From: Hysterangium stoloniferum
Lineage: Eukaryota > Basidiomycota > Agaricomycetes > Hysterangiales > Hysterangiaceae
Direction of reading: 5' to 3'
Length of the DNA stretch: 64,000 nucleotides
NCBI GenBank assembly: GCA_015178975.1
Contig: WHVD01000173.1
Span: 102,509 to 166,508 of the forward strand
Positions within the stretch are counted from its first letter, which is position 1. Each line of letters opens with the position of its first letter. The notes under the pieces were generated by a model that saw only the letters and a list, made by a program, of their open reading frames with translations, searched no databases and was not told the DNA's origin. The position numbers were made by a program, and so were the translations under genes. Shown here piece after piece: positions 32,033 through 42,165 of the stretch.

Positions 32033-32990
32033 TTGCTTTTTCCCCAATTCAATCTAACTTTCCAATGCAAATTGATGCTCTCAGCACAATTGAACCAAGA
32101 TTGAAGCCAGTGTGAGAAGGTGACAACAAATTCACCTGCATGTTGGATGAGCCTATTTGGACACACCGGGTCAAGATTTCGGGGAGAGGTGAGAAATGAT
32201 ATGTGGTGGAGGAATTGGGGACAAGTAGATATATCATGGACAAAGTAACCTTTCATGATTGTTTCCAGATTTGATGCCCAATATTGGGGCGTGGCATACC
32301 AACTAGAGAAGGAAAGAAAGGAAGTGATATCAGTGAAAATCATTTTATGAACACAAAGGTAATGTGCAACTTGGCAGTGCTGAAGTGAATGTAATTGATA
32401 GAAAATAAATACATATCTTCTACATCCCATGCCAAGGTTGCCCGCCACATGCCCAAATACAGATAAGGAGTGTTGACACCTGAAATTTGTGAGTCAGACC
32501 CCAAAATGCAGAATAGCCAGAGGGTAAAGTGCCGACATTCCAATGCTTGGTAGCAGGTGTGAAAAGTGATCCTGTGAGTTTACTAGTAAAAACAAAAAAT
32601 GCTGGCACAGAGACAGCACATTGTTCACCTTTCATATCAGCTCCATACCATGGGGCCTTTCCAAAACCACAACTTCTCAAATACATTCTCTCAAACACTC
32701 TACAAAACTCCAGGATGTAGTCTGCAGGCTTCATGTCCTTTGGCAGCCAATCATTGTGTTAATCAAATGTCATTAGGAACCCGTTGTCAACAATCTCTTT
32801 TGCACATTGACATTCATTTGGTGTGCATCTTCTCCATGCTGCAATAGAGGTGGATGCAGGCAAATTGTAATTTTCGGCAGTGACTGGCAGAGAACCAGTG
32901 GCATTAGGAGGAGGAAGAATGTGAGGCGGTAGTTGCTGGTGGAGTTGGAAGGGTAGAGGTGGGATCAACATCAATATTGGCATGTGTGTT
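32033..32990 (-). pseudogene. JmjC histone demethylase (KDM4/JHDM3-like) fragment, copy 1
   Basis: Minus-strand reading order: ECQCAKEIVDNGFLMTFD (about 32810-32760), KPADYILEFCRVFERMYL (about 32733-32680), [39 protein letters not shown] (about 32495-32380), FLHHISFLTSP, LIQHAGEFVVTF, then WFNCAESINL. The order and motifs are those of a KDM4-type JmjC catalytic core, which removes methyl groups from histone lysines with Fe(II) and 2-oxoglutarate. The His of the HxE iron site is Asp here, the GYHAGFNHGF segment is shortened, and frames and stops are broken. It is homologous along its length to 39790-41020. It joins the copia remnant at its 3' end and an LTR fragment at 32990. Confidence 0.85.
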
Positions 32991-32991
32991 A

Positions 32992-33178
32992 TGACTGGAA
33001 ATCCCGCTGGACTCTGGGCACTAACTTATACGCACCCATTATCAGTTTATCGGAATTCCCACTGGACTCCATACATCAGACTTGTCTATGTTCAACTTTG
33101 TTACATTGTGTTTTAGTCACCGGAATACCCACCAGACTCCGGCCCTGTTTATGTCCAACCTCGTTCGACCCTGGACTG
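32992..33178 (-). mobile_element. Family A LTR fragment (A6)
   Basis: tgttatgactggaaatcccg...ggactc...gtcaccggaatacccacc matches the reverse complement of the 3' end of LTR copies A1/A2. It is truncated after about 187 bp; no matching duplication was found. Confidence 0.8.
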
Positions 33179-34245
33179 TGTGGCCATGGCTTTGCGTGGC
33201 TATGTAGCCCTTTTGTGGGTGGAGAAGGAGGCTCGGGCGTCGGACGCTGCAAGGGAGAACATGTCATTTTCTTGGAGCATGAGGGCAAATGTGTCATTGA
33301 GTTCAAGTTCAAACTGGATCGCAGCTTTTGGGGTGATCATGGGCGTGAGTGAGCATGCTGTTGTCATTGGCGTTGTGGATGTCGTGGTGGTGGTGGTGAT
33401 GGTGGTGATGGTGGTGATGGGTGTTTGGATGGAAAAGAAATGGGAGAGGACTTTGAGGGTGAGGTGGGATATTTGTATGAAGATGGTGTGGCTGCTGCTC
33501 TAGTAGCAGATGTCAGGGTTGTATTGATCCCAGTAGTCATAGGTGCGGATGGCATTGTCAAAAAACTCCTCGACTTGCCATACATATTTCCATTCGTCAA
33601 GGTCTGGCCGTTCCTACACGCAGGAAGACAGCTAGACGAGGGTGAGATTGGCTGGTCAAAATGTGTTGGTCCCAGATGAAGGCACCTGCACGAGTGTGGA
33701 ATTGATGTTGGTCCCGGATGAAGACACCTGGACGAATGTGTGTTTCACTACAGGAACTGTGTTCGTCCCAGAAGAGTACAACAAATTGAAGTACAGAGAA
33801 CCAGTGTTGGCAAAGAGATATTATACCTCCCTGTTGCATTGTTCTGCATGAGAGCAGCACAATAAAGAGAAGAATAAACAATTTGAGTGAGATTCGGATG
33901 CATGATACCAGGGTGCATGTCGACCTTTCCAGGTTTTTCGTTCAATAGCTGCACTGAATGCTGAGGGATATGTTGAAAAGTGGGTTTACGGACGTCGGTT
34001 TCAGTGTTTGCACATAGTTGATCGACTGAAAGAAATGAGAGATTGATACAGATAAGGTTAATGCTGAGATTTAGATGGGTTTGTGGAAGATCTGTTAGGG
34101 AATCGTTAAATGATTTATGATAGTATTTAGACTGATACACACATTTGGGATCTAAACAAAAAGTGTCATTTGTCAAAATGGGATATTGTGTGAATCTCTG
34201 ATTGTAATTATGCAAGAGATGATTATTAGAATGAAGAAGGGAGGT
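33179..34245 (-). other. Possible N-terminal part of the JmjC pseudogene (copy 1)
   Basis: On the minus strand 33600-33364 is open and Ser/Pro/Thr-rich (SYKYPTSPSKSSPISFPSKH), like a disordered region. 34022-33880 looks like an exon: an acceptor (tttctttcAG) is followed by DQLCANTETDVRKPTFQHI, HSVQLLNEKPGKVDMHPG, then a donor (GTTTAT). A roughly 50-bp motif is tandemly doubled near 33660-33740 (ttggtccc.gatgaa.gcacctg). That these belong to the demethylase upstream of the LTR fragment is inference from position and strand only. Confidence 0.3.
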
Positions 34246-34247
34246 GG

Positions 34248-34799
34248 ATGCTTAGCACCTTGGTTGTAGGGCAGGTTTTTCAGCAAAGAAATTACAATAA
34301 GGGGCCTTTACTGCAAGAATTTAAGGTTGGAGATTTGGTTCTGATCAATCCACATTCATTAAACTTACTCAGGCACCTTAAAGGAAGGGGACAGAAGTTT
34401 TTAATGAAGTATGATGGACTGTTCGAGATCTTGCAAAAGATCAGTGCAGTCGCCTATCGACTTCGAATGCCTGCATCTTACGGTATTCATCCTGTTATCA
34501 ATATTGCACACCTGGAGCCTTACTATAGCTCTCCTAGCGAGTTTGGTCAATGCGTATCTAAAGGCTTGAATCGTGAGGATTTCGACAAACTACCAGAATA
34601 TGAAGTGGAAGCTATTTTACACAATAAATGGGTTTGGTCCCACAATGGAAGACATCAAAAGTTGTTTTGGGGCAGATTTCAGGGATATTCAGAAAACTTT
34701 GATGAATGGTTGCCTCGCTGTAATCTGAAGAATGCTCCAGACGTACTCCAAGACTGGGAATGTCGCATTAAAATTAATGGTTGCCTTGCCGTAATCTGA
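34248..34799 (+). pseudogene. Ty3/gypsy chromovirus integrase C-terminus with chromodomain
   Basis: Seen: EFKVGDLVLINPHSLNLLRH (GPY/F-type region), KFLMKYDGLFEILQKISAVA, YRLRMPASYGIHPVINIAHL, then a chromodomain: YEVEAILHNKWVWSHNGRHQ, KLFWGRFQGYSENFDEWLP, NLKNAPDVLQDW. One cage Trp/Tyr position differs from consensus (WGRFQGY in place of WKGYGP). The catalytic core and everything upstream are missing, the 5' edge lying against JmjC-associated DNA. A 71-bp tail segment is duplicated directly (34705-34775, 34776-34846), which adds extra residues before the stop. Confidence 0.88.
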
Positions 34800-34980
34800 A
34801 GAATGCCCCAGTTGTACTCCAAGACTGGGAATGTCGCAATTCCCCCACAACATATTAAAATCCAAAGAAATTTTCAAGACAATCCAATGTCGTGTATATA
34901 AGGGAGCTTCATCCTCTATCACACATAACCAAACCACAAAAATAGCCTATCTCGTTTCCCAACACCACTATCCTTACAAC

Positions 34981-35355
34981 ATGTCGATGTTTTACATTCC
35001 TCCCCCTAACAAATTCGACTTCTACATGGATCGGACTGGTTCCTCTCCTGTACAGGGCAAGGTCAACGGTTCCTCTCCTGTACAGGGCAAGGTCAACGGT
35101 TCCTCTCCTGTACAGGGCAAGGTCAACCTCCCTCGCACTTTGTTCGCAATGGCCAGCCTTTTCAACTACGACCCTGTCCCTTCCAACCTCATTCCCTTCA
35201 CTCTTAATGGAACGACTCTCTGGTTTCTCGACCCACGCAAATGCGAAGCACTGTTCAATAGACATTTTGACAATTGTCGCTTCGTCATTACCGCAGCGTA
35301 TAATCATAACCCAGCCAGCATTGACCCAATCCTGACATTCTATATATGTATCTGA
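34981..35355 (+). CDS. Extra ORF 1 downstream of integrase in the chromovirus
   Basis: The likely start is the ATG at 34981, after a promoter-like stretch (tatataagggagc at about 34892, tcatcctctatcacacat). It codes about 124 residues: MSMFYIPPPNKFDFYMDRTG, three copies of a ten-residue GSSPVQGKVN repeat, then LPRTLFAMASLFNYDPVPSN, LNGTTLWFLDPRKCEALF and FDNCRFVITAAYNHNPAS. It sits between the chromodomain and the polypurine tract, on the sense strand, where some Ty3/gypsy lineages carry an extra ORF. It shows no transmembrane or signal segment and no resemblance to known env or gag that I can see. Confidence 0.5.
   Translation: MSMFYIPPPNKFDFYMDRTGSSPVQGKVNGSSPVQGKVNGSSPVQGKVNLPRTLFAMASLFNYDPVPSNLIPFTLNGTTLWFLDPRKCEALFNRHFDNCRFVITAAYNHNPASIDPILTFYICI
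35038..35127. repeat. 30-bp tandem repeat, three perfect copies
   Basis: Unit ggttcctctcctgtacaggg + caaggtcaac, at 35038, 35068 and 35098. It keeps the reading frame and codes GSSPVQGKVN each time. The perfect identity suggests a very recent expansion. Confidence 0.97.
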
Positions 35356-35466
35356 TGCTAAGTATTACAAACTTAGTATGCCTCCTGCACCTATGGGAGA
35401 ATATAAGGATTTAATTTACAACCCCTTGAAGGTCAGCCTCCTGCTGAACAATCTGAAAACCCTCAT

Positions 35467-36003
35467 ATGAGATTATCAGGATCGTGGACTCCAACTCGAG
35501 GCGTGGACGGCCAAGGCAATGAAACACAGAGTGCATCGGTTCAACCTGCTCTTGGCATTTCCCCAAGACCCAGCGACGCTTATGCACTTGACGAGAACTT
35601 TAGTTTGAAAGACCAGGAAGACGTGGAGCTATGGACCTTTAAGAATATTTGGGGAATTGATGATGGAAGTGACGACTTCGACAATGAGTATTTGGACCTT
35701 GTCAATCACAGCCTCATTGGGTTGTATTGTTTCTTTAGGGGCATGCCAGACGAGCCATCTAGCCTTGGTTCGCACAAACAGGGGGATTTCTATCCTACCC
35801 CACCTTCTACACCGTCTAGCAGCAACACTGCGTTTAGTTCCATCAACGCCAATTTAATTCCTCTTCCTCTGGATCCACATCATCGCCCCTACCATGTGAC
35901 CAACTCTTCATCCAGTGAAAGTCTTCGCATTGTGATTAATGGGGGAAGTGATGATTCCGACTCTAGCCTCCCTGAGTTGATCTCAGACATGGAAGACAAC
36001 TAA
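35467..36003 (+). CDS. Extra ORF 2 downstream of integrase in the chromovirus
   Basis: An open frame of 178 codons ending just before the polypurine tract: DQEDVELWTFKNIWGIDDGS, YLDLVNHSLIGLYCFFRGMP, then Ser/Pro/Asp-rich YPTPPSTPSSSNTAF and SGSDDSDSSLPELISDMEDN-like acid tail. The ATG at 35467 is within the frame and the true start is uncertain; it may be the second half of ORF 1 after a frameshift near 35350. The acidic Ser-rich end resembles an activation or disordered tail. Function unknown. Confidence 0.45.
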   Translation: MRLSGSWTPTRGVDGQGNETQSASVQPALGISPRPSDAYALDENFSLKDQEDVELWTFKNIWGIDDGSDDFDNEYLDLVNHSLIGLYCFFRGMPDEPSSLGSHKQGDFYPTPPSTPSSSNTAFSSINANLIPLPLDPHHRPYHVTNSSSSESLRIVINGGSDDSDSSLPELISDMEDN

Positions 36004-36014
36004 GACTGCACCAT

Positions 36015-36595
36015 GACAAGGGGGGATTTTGTCATGTAACAGGTAGATTTGATATCAATTACTCAAGCTGCTAACTAAATTGTCATGCTACAGTCCATTC
36101 ATATGGTTTTCATTCTCTCATCAGATAGAATCAATTGTTATGATGCACGTATTCAACATATGAACATTACCAGGTATCTGAGCTATTAATGTTTGATACA
36201 TATAGTTAGGATACCTATTTTTGAATGGACAGTAAAGACTCAAAATGCATATCATTGTTTAGCTAAAATTAATCTGAGACAATCATAACAGTGCAGTGCA
36301 GCCACACTATGTTTTGATCATGCACAGCTGCACTATATTTCAATCATGCGCAGTTATTATGTAGCAACCGTAGTTTGTATGCAGTAATGTGCAGTTGCGC
36401 AGCACCATGCCTATGTATTTAAATGGCTGAGCTGAATCACGAAAATATAACTTTTTTGAACCCCCTAAACTAAACAACCTTGTCACATTTGCATTTGTAC
36501 ATCTTATTCCACCTGTTCCAGGTTTACAGGATATTACCTTTCTCAGGTTAACAAGAATCACTCTTATCACTAATGTGACTTATCTTAATTACACA
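36015..36595 (+). mobile_element. Polypurine tract and 3' LTR of the chromovirus
   Basis: caaggggggatttt (36018-36031) is a classical polypurine tract. The LTR would start at tgtcatgtaacagg (about 36032). A TATA-like tatgtatttaaatgg lies at about 36412-36426, a fitting distance before the transcript start. The right border (about 36590) is estimated because the 5' LTR is not in the window. Confidence 0.6.
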
Positions 36596-36759
36596 CTCCG
36601 AATGAAAGCTATTTGTTCATTTTCCGATATTTTATTTTATCTTTAACTACTATTAAACAAGAACCCTAAACTAATAGTCTACTGACACACTCAGCCCTTT
36701 CATATATAACAAGTTGATGTCTTTAAGTTACTGCTAAGTACCTAAGGACCCTCAGCCTA

Positions 36760-37185
36760 AATGTGAAGAGTGGTGGAAGTTCTGACCATTCTATATATGA
36801 AGAAATGAGTAGAATGGGAAGAAGGATGATTTGAGTGGAGGCCTCGACTGCTATAGTTCGAGGCCTGAAGTGTTAGATAGCTCAGATAATGCTACCTATG
36901 TGGTAGCTGACACGTTACCCTGATCACCGCTCACTGTAGACCTAGTTTGTGTCTTATGAGTGGTGGTGCTTGGGTAAAAGTGTGTCCAAGTTTCATTTGG
37001 TGCCGAGTGCACCCACAAGTATACACAAAGCTTTGAACTAATGAAATGGTGCAATATTCGAAGAATATAAAGGATAGAAAAATATGAATAAAATGTGTAA
37101 AATATAAATAAAATAAAAGGAGTGTTTTACCATAATGAAACTGTGGTAAAAGCATACTCCTCACACTAAACGATACATCACACAA
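36760..37185 (-). repeat. LTR-like repeat, family B copy 2
   Basis: Reverse-oriented homologue of 684-1160, sharing aagctttgtgtatacttntggg (here 37012-37033, reverse) and the agggtaac...gctacc segment (36897-36925, reverse). It is diverged and its borders are approximate. Confidence 0.5.
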
Positions 37186-38690
37186 TGTTTCCTTACAATT
37201 TCCTGATGCAAATTTTTAAAATTTTCAGATACAATTTTTGGCCTTAGAAAAACCTACTAATACTTAAAATTTTCAAACAGTTTTTGTGTTCAAAAAATAC
37301 TTAGAAAATTTGCCCAAATAGCAAGATTTTCTGAAGGTTTTCCAACTCCAAAAATCTTGGGGTGCCTCCAGTGTTTGACCCCAATTAGGCTAAATAAAGA
37401 ATGATGGAAATGAATTGTTCATTGGTATTTTGAAATAATTGAACACAAAGCACATATTTCTGTTGGGGATAATCTGGAATGAAAGGAGGGCAATAACACA
37501 GGAATGAGGAAAAGATTCCAAGGGAGCTTTGAGAATGATGCAGTTGGTCCCAAAATGGGCATGGTTTATGTTACCAAGAAACTGAAGACAATCAGCATAT
37601 ACCATTGTCTGAAGGACATGGAAGTTTGGGCAGAGGAATGGCTTGTAAAATGAAATATCCTTTTATAGATATTGTTCACAGACCAGGTATTGTCAGTGCC
37701 AAGGAGAGAGAAATTGTCATGACACCCTGAGGATGTAATCAAATCACCACTACACACCAGGTTTCATGAACCTTTATCATACAAATTACTGGATATTTGT
37801 CATGTAATTAACATCTGTTCCTTGTGGAAAAACATGTGTATATTGTGATAAACATCTGCCATGTGTGTCAGCTGTCTGGAGAGGAGTGAGGGACTAATTG
37901 AGGTCTCTCTGAAGCTGGTAGCTGGATCTTTTGACATTGAATCTGCATGTATCACAGTGTGCAGATTCAATACCATTGCTATTCTTGCTCACCTTCTTCT
38001 GCATTGTGACACAGTGTGTAGTTTAATCAATCATCAATCCCTCGGTGTCTACTTGGCTATGGGCAGCTTAAACCTCATGGTGCATTTCTTCCTTTCCATC
38101 ATCACCACACCTTTCACTTGTGTGTCGGTAACATCTAATTCAAACACCACATCAGTGCTAGAGGACCATGGTTGGCCTGTGGAAGGCTTTTTTTCACCAT
38201 CCATTCAGCATGATATACAATCATTTCTTTTGGATCACACAGGTACACCTCATCCAAACTAGGAGGAGGAATACATAATACTATTTCTCTTTACCTAAAT
38301 CACTGTGTAACAGGATTTATAACCCATATAACCCACATAGCTTGAACCAATTGACAAGCACATACAGTCACATTTTACTATTACATCATGCTTTTCAGCC
38401 TCTCCCTGATGACATGCACATGTGGAATAATATTGATGAGTGTTAGTTTTGGTATCTGATTTATGAATGACAATTGCTTCAAATATTCAAATAGAACATC
38501 ATTTGAAAGTCTCACAGATGGCCACACCACTGTGATTTCCATTTCAGTTAGCTAGGATCGCACAAAGCAAGCCATTGACTCACAACACAGGACACCATCC
38601 ATAATCATTCCAATCCAACCACAAATCAATCAGCTCTGTCATCAAAGCACCATTTGGCTCTGCTCTCTCCCCTCATCACACCTTGACCAT
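37186..38690. other. No gene recognised
   Basis: AT-rich, with one 133-codon plus-strand frame (37861-38262: MCVSCLERSEGLIEVSLKLV, then hydrophobic) that I cannot assign. Nothing else is supportable. Confidence 0.4.
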
Positions 38691-39240
38691 CCTCTCCTTC
38701 GAAAAGCTGCCATTTGGGTTAAATCTCATAAAACCCTCTATCTATGACTTCCTAGAGATGTTGCCTATTGGGCTGACATGGGGGAATCCATAGCTGTGAT
38801 CAGATTTCATCTGGCCTTGTCCAGTCAACTCACCACATGTATAAAGGCCATGGAGAGGGCTCTCATATTGCCAGTAATGACCGATTGGGGAAGATATAAA
38901 ATACATGCAGATGACTCAGACTTTGATGATGGAGTAGAGTAAGCACTGGGTATATATCGACATGGTGGTGAGTTTCACATACTATAGCTGCAACACAAGG
39001 CACCCATTTTCAGCACACAGTGTATGAGGCAGACTGGTTCAGAATAATTATGGCAGTCCATAATCCAACTAAAAGCCCTCTCATTGGCAACAATTCATGT
39101 TGAAAGTTAACCCTCTATTTTAGCAGTTCACAAAAGGCACTGCAGAAGCACATACCACCAAATTATAGTCATTCCCCCTCATTCTAACCCCTTCCCATTA
39201 GTAAATCTGCTATCTAAGTGAAGTATGCATAATGTTACAA
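38690..39240 (+). pseudogene. RNase H-like remnant, probably of a non-LTR retrotransposon
   Basis: Broken plus-strand frames give HPLRKAAIWVKSHKTLYL, then an IHADDSDFDDGVE/YRHGGEFH block and HSVYEADWFRIIMAVHN-like residues (38900-39080). These recall the YTDGS...HTVYEAE RNase H motifs of Tad-type LINEs. Stops are frequent. The family call is tentative; a decayed LTR-element RNase H is the alternative. Confidence 0.4.
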
Positions 39241-39560
39241 GAAAACAACAGTAACCTGCTAGATTTTAAGAGAAAGTGATCATCCTTCCATTCCATCCTG
39301 CCAATTCTGTAAGCTCATTGGCAGCTTTGACAGGTGACAGTAGAGTATTCTGACACAACTCAGGATGGATCACACACTCTGTGGTTTGTATAGAGGTCTC
39401 AAGGCTTTGTGGATACTCTCTCTGCCTTAGCTGAATAAAAAACTGAAATAAAAAACTCAAACTGAGATCATTAAGCTTAATCTGGAAGATAAAGCAGAAA
39501 AGTGGTAGTGGCAATTCCCTTGTCTCCTGGAATCCCTCTCAGCTCAACATCAATGTCTTG
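39241..39560. other. No gene recognised
   Basis: Between the RNase H-like remnant and JmjC copy 2. A minus-strand 82-codon frame has no motif. Confidence 0.4.
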
Positions 39561-39567
39561 TGTGGTC

Positions 39568-41030
39568 TCATATAGATTTTTTGCCATGCTGTAACTTATA
39601 TAGTTGTGGGGATAAGAGTTTTGCCACAAGAAGCATGATATAACTTTCAGAAAAAAACTCTGGGAATACACCCATGAGGGTTTCAGAACCTCCCATAACG
39701 TATGTTGTTGGAAAGTGAGCTAACAAATTTGGCATGCTACCCACTCTGGCGTGTTCGCTTCCTTTGTCTGTCATAACCCCGTTACCATTCCACTCCATCT
39801 CCCTCTCTTTCAAAAGCCTTACAACGTCGATTTTGACCGAATCTTCAATACAAGTGCAGTACACTGCTTTTTTCCCCAATTCAATCCAACTTTCAAATGC
39901 AAAATTGATGCTCTCAGCATAATGGAAACTGAGATTGAAGCCAGTGTGGTAGCCTCTTGGGAAGGTGACGCTAAATTCGCCTGTGTGTTGGATGAGTGTA
40001 TTTGGATGCGCTGGGTCGAGCTTTGGGGGGGAGAGGTGAGAAATGATTTATGATGGACGAATTGGGGACAATTAGATATATTATGGGGAAAGTAACCTTT
40101 CATGGTTGTTTTGAGATTTGATGCCCAAGATTGGGGCATAGCATACCAACTAAGAAGGAAAGAAAGGAATTGATATCAGTGCAAATGATTGCATGAACAC
40201 GAGGGTAACGTACAGCTTGGGAGGGCCGAAGTGAATGTAGTTGATGGAAAATAGATCCATATCTTCTACATGCCATGCGAAGGTTGCCCGCCACATGCCG
40301 AAATACCGATAAGGAGTGTTGACGCCTGAAATTTGTGAGTCAGAGCCCAAAAGGCAGGATAGCATGGAGGGTAAAGTGGCGACATTCCCATGCTTGGTAG
40401 TGGGTGTGAAAAGGGCTCCTGTGAGTTTACTAGTAAAAACATAAACCGTTGACACAGAGACACAAGCTCCATACCATGGGGGCTTTCCAAAACCACAACT
40501 TCTCCAATACATCCTCTCAAGCACTCTACAATCACCAGCCAATTATCACGTGAATCAAATGCCATCAGGAACGTGTCATCAACAATCTCTTTTGCACATT
40601 GACATTCATTTGCTGTCCATCTTCTCTGCACTGCAACAGGGGTGGATCCAGGCGAATTGTATGTTAAATTTGATGATGAAACACACCTTTTTTATAGGGG
40701 GAGTCCACCAATTATTGCAACTTTTCATATGAAGATGCTAATTGTGGACCATGCATTTGGAGGTTAATGTGTGTCAGAACCACTATACACCTCCCAGAGC
40801 ATCCAACCTATATTGTCAGGAGGTGCTACACTAACTGACACAAGATATTGAGACACAAAGTACTTTTATTACAAGCTTATTAAACCCTTGTATATTGTGT
40901 ATTGCAATAGAGTCAACTCATACTATTTTTAATATTGTAACCTTCGGCAGTCACTGGAGGAGAAACAGCGGCATTGGGAGGAGAACATAAGGTGGTAGTT
41001 GCTGCTGGAGTCGGAAGGGTAGAGGTGGGA
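39568..41030 (-). pseudogene. JmjC histone demethylase (KDM4/JHDM3-like) fragment, copy 2
   Basis: Minus-strand order: SPPNAAVSPPVTAEGYN (40985-40935), a 273-bp inserted element (40662-40934), RRWTANECQCAKEIVDDTFL (about 40630-40570), [56 protein letters not shown] (about 40345-40220), FVHHKSFLTSP, LIQHTGEFSVTFPRGYHTGF, NLSFHYAESINFAFESWIEL, GKKAVYCTCIEDSVKIDV (to about 39800), then a 70-residue tail. The HxE pair (His-Val-Glu) survives, but the third iron ligand, His in the FNHGFN motif, reads Leu. It is frameshifted at a G-run near 40025 and lacks about 38 bp present in copy 1 near 40530. It is better preserved at its 3' end than copy 1. Confidence 0.87.
40662..40934 (+). mobile_element. 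Small LTR/TRIM-like element, family D copy 1
   Basis: 273 bp, TGTTAAATTTGATG...TTTTTAATA, flanked by TTGTA (40657-40661 and 40935-40939). It interrupts JmjC copy 2. The same element lies reversed at 44779-45049 with a different duplication. It has no coding capacity. TG start, 5-bp duplication and length suit a short solo LTR. Confidence 0.88.
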
Positions 41031-42165
41031 TAGACATTTTCGAATAGCGACACAGAGGTTTTTGAATGGCGATGACATTTTCTAATGGCGATAAAGAGGT
41101 TTTTGAACAGCAATGAGATACTCGAGGATGGTGACAAAGACGTTTTCAAACAGGAGATGACATTTATGAATGACGACAAAGAGGTTTTGGAATGGCGAAG
41201 ATGTTTTTGAACAGCGATGAGACACTCTCAAACGGTGACAAAGATGTTTTCAAACAGTGGAAGATGTTTATGAACGGCGACGAAGACATTTTGGAATGAC
41301 GAAGATGTTTTCGAACAGCGATGAGACATTTTCAAACAGTGATGACGTTTTTTTTTGTGATAAAGTTTAAAAACCATGATGAAGAGGTTTTTGAATGGCG
41401 ACAAAGAAGTTTTCGAACAGTGATGAAGAGTGTTTTGAATGGTGACAAAGACGTTTGATCGGTATTTTGAATGCCGATGACAATAGTGTTTGCCAATGGT
41501 GAAGACTGGCTTATATAGTGGTGGTCATTCTTGATGTTAGTCCATGGTGGCGGCAAGGCATTGAGTCAGTGAGACGATTTGGGTAGATAAATATGAGGTC
41601 TGTCAGAGACATTGTAATGTCACAATGAAGGATTTTTGGCACTGTGTATAACAAACGATAACCTACAATTCTATCTCAGGAAATTTATGGTATAGATTAT
41701 GAAAGAGCAAAATGAAGAGGATTTTGGAATGGTGAATATATTTTTGAACAGTGATGAGATATTTTTGAATGGTGACAAAGACTTTTGAACAGCAATCACG
41801 TTTATGAACAGTGACAAAGTCATTTTTGAATGACAAGGACATGAAGCCTGTGGACTACACCCTGGAGGAAGAAGTTTTTCAATGGGGATCAAGTTTTTAA
41901 ATAGTGACGAAGAGGTTTTCAGAGTGTTTTTGGACAGCAACAAAGATGTTTTTGAAACAGTGATGAAGACCATTTCAATTGGTATTTTTGAACCATGGAC
42001 AACCATAATGCTTGCCAATGGCAATAGAAGATGATATGACAGTGATCAAAATCATCACAAAGAAATGTCAATGGCAAAGATCGGAGTTTGAATAGTGAGG
42101 GCAACGGTTTCAATGGCAAAGATGATGTTTTAAACGGCAAAGACACCCCTTTCAATGTCATCCAT
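41031..42165. repeat. Degenerate satellite with GTTTTTGAA/GACAAAG motifs
   Basis: About 1.1 kb of imperfect repetition of gttttngaa(c/t)(a/g)g(t/c)gatga and ggtgacaaagangttttnga words at 20-28-bp spacing, too diverged for a strict period. The open frames inside are by-products of the repeat. At 41836-41868 it holds a 32-bp piece resembling the JmjC gene (see findings). Confidence 0.85.

Noticed and set aside
33364-33503. Val/Met-rich and Pro-rich frames as separate genes
   Set aside because: They are overlapping readings of a gtggtg/gatggtg low-complexity stretch.
41371-42161. Minus-strand Ser/Leu/Lys-rich frames with SLFKN repeats as a repetitive protein
   Set aside because: The DNA repeat is degenerate with no stable frame, and stops interrupt every reading.
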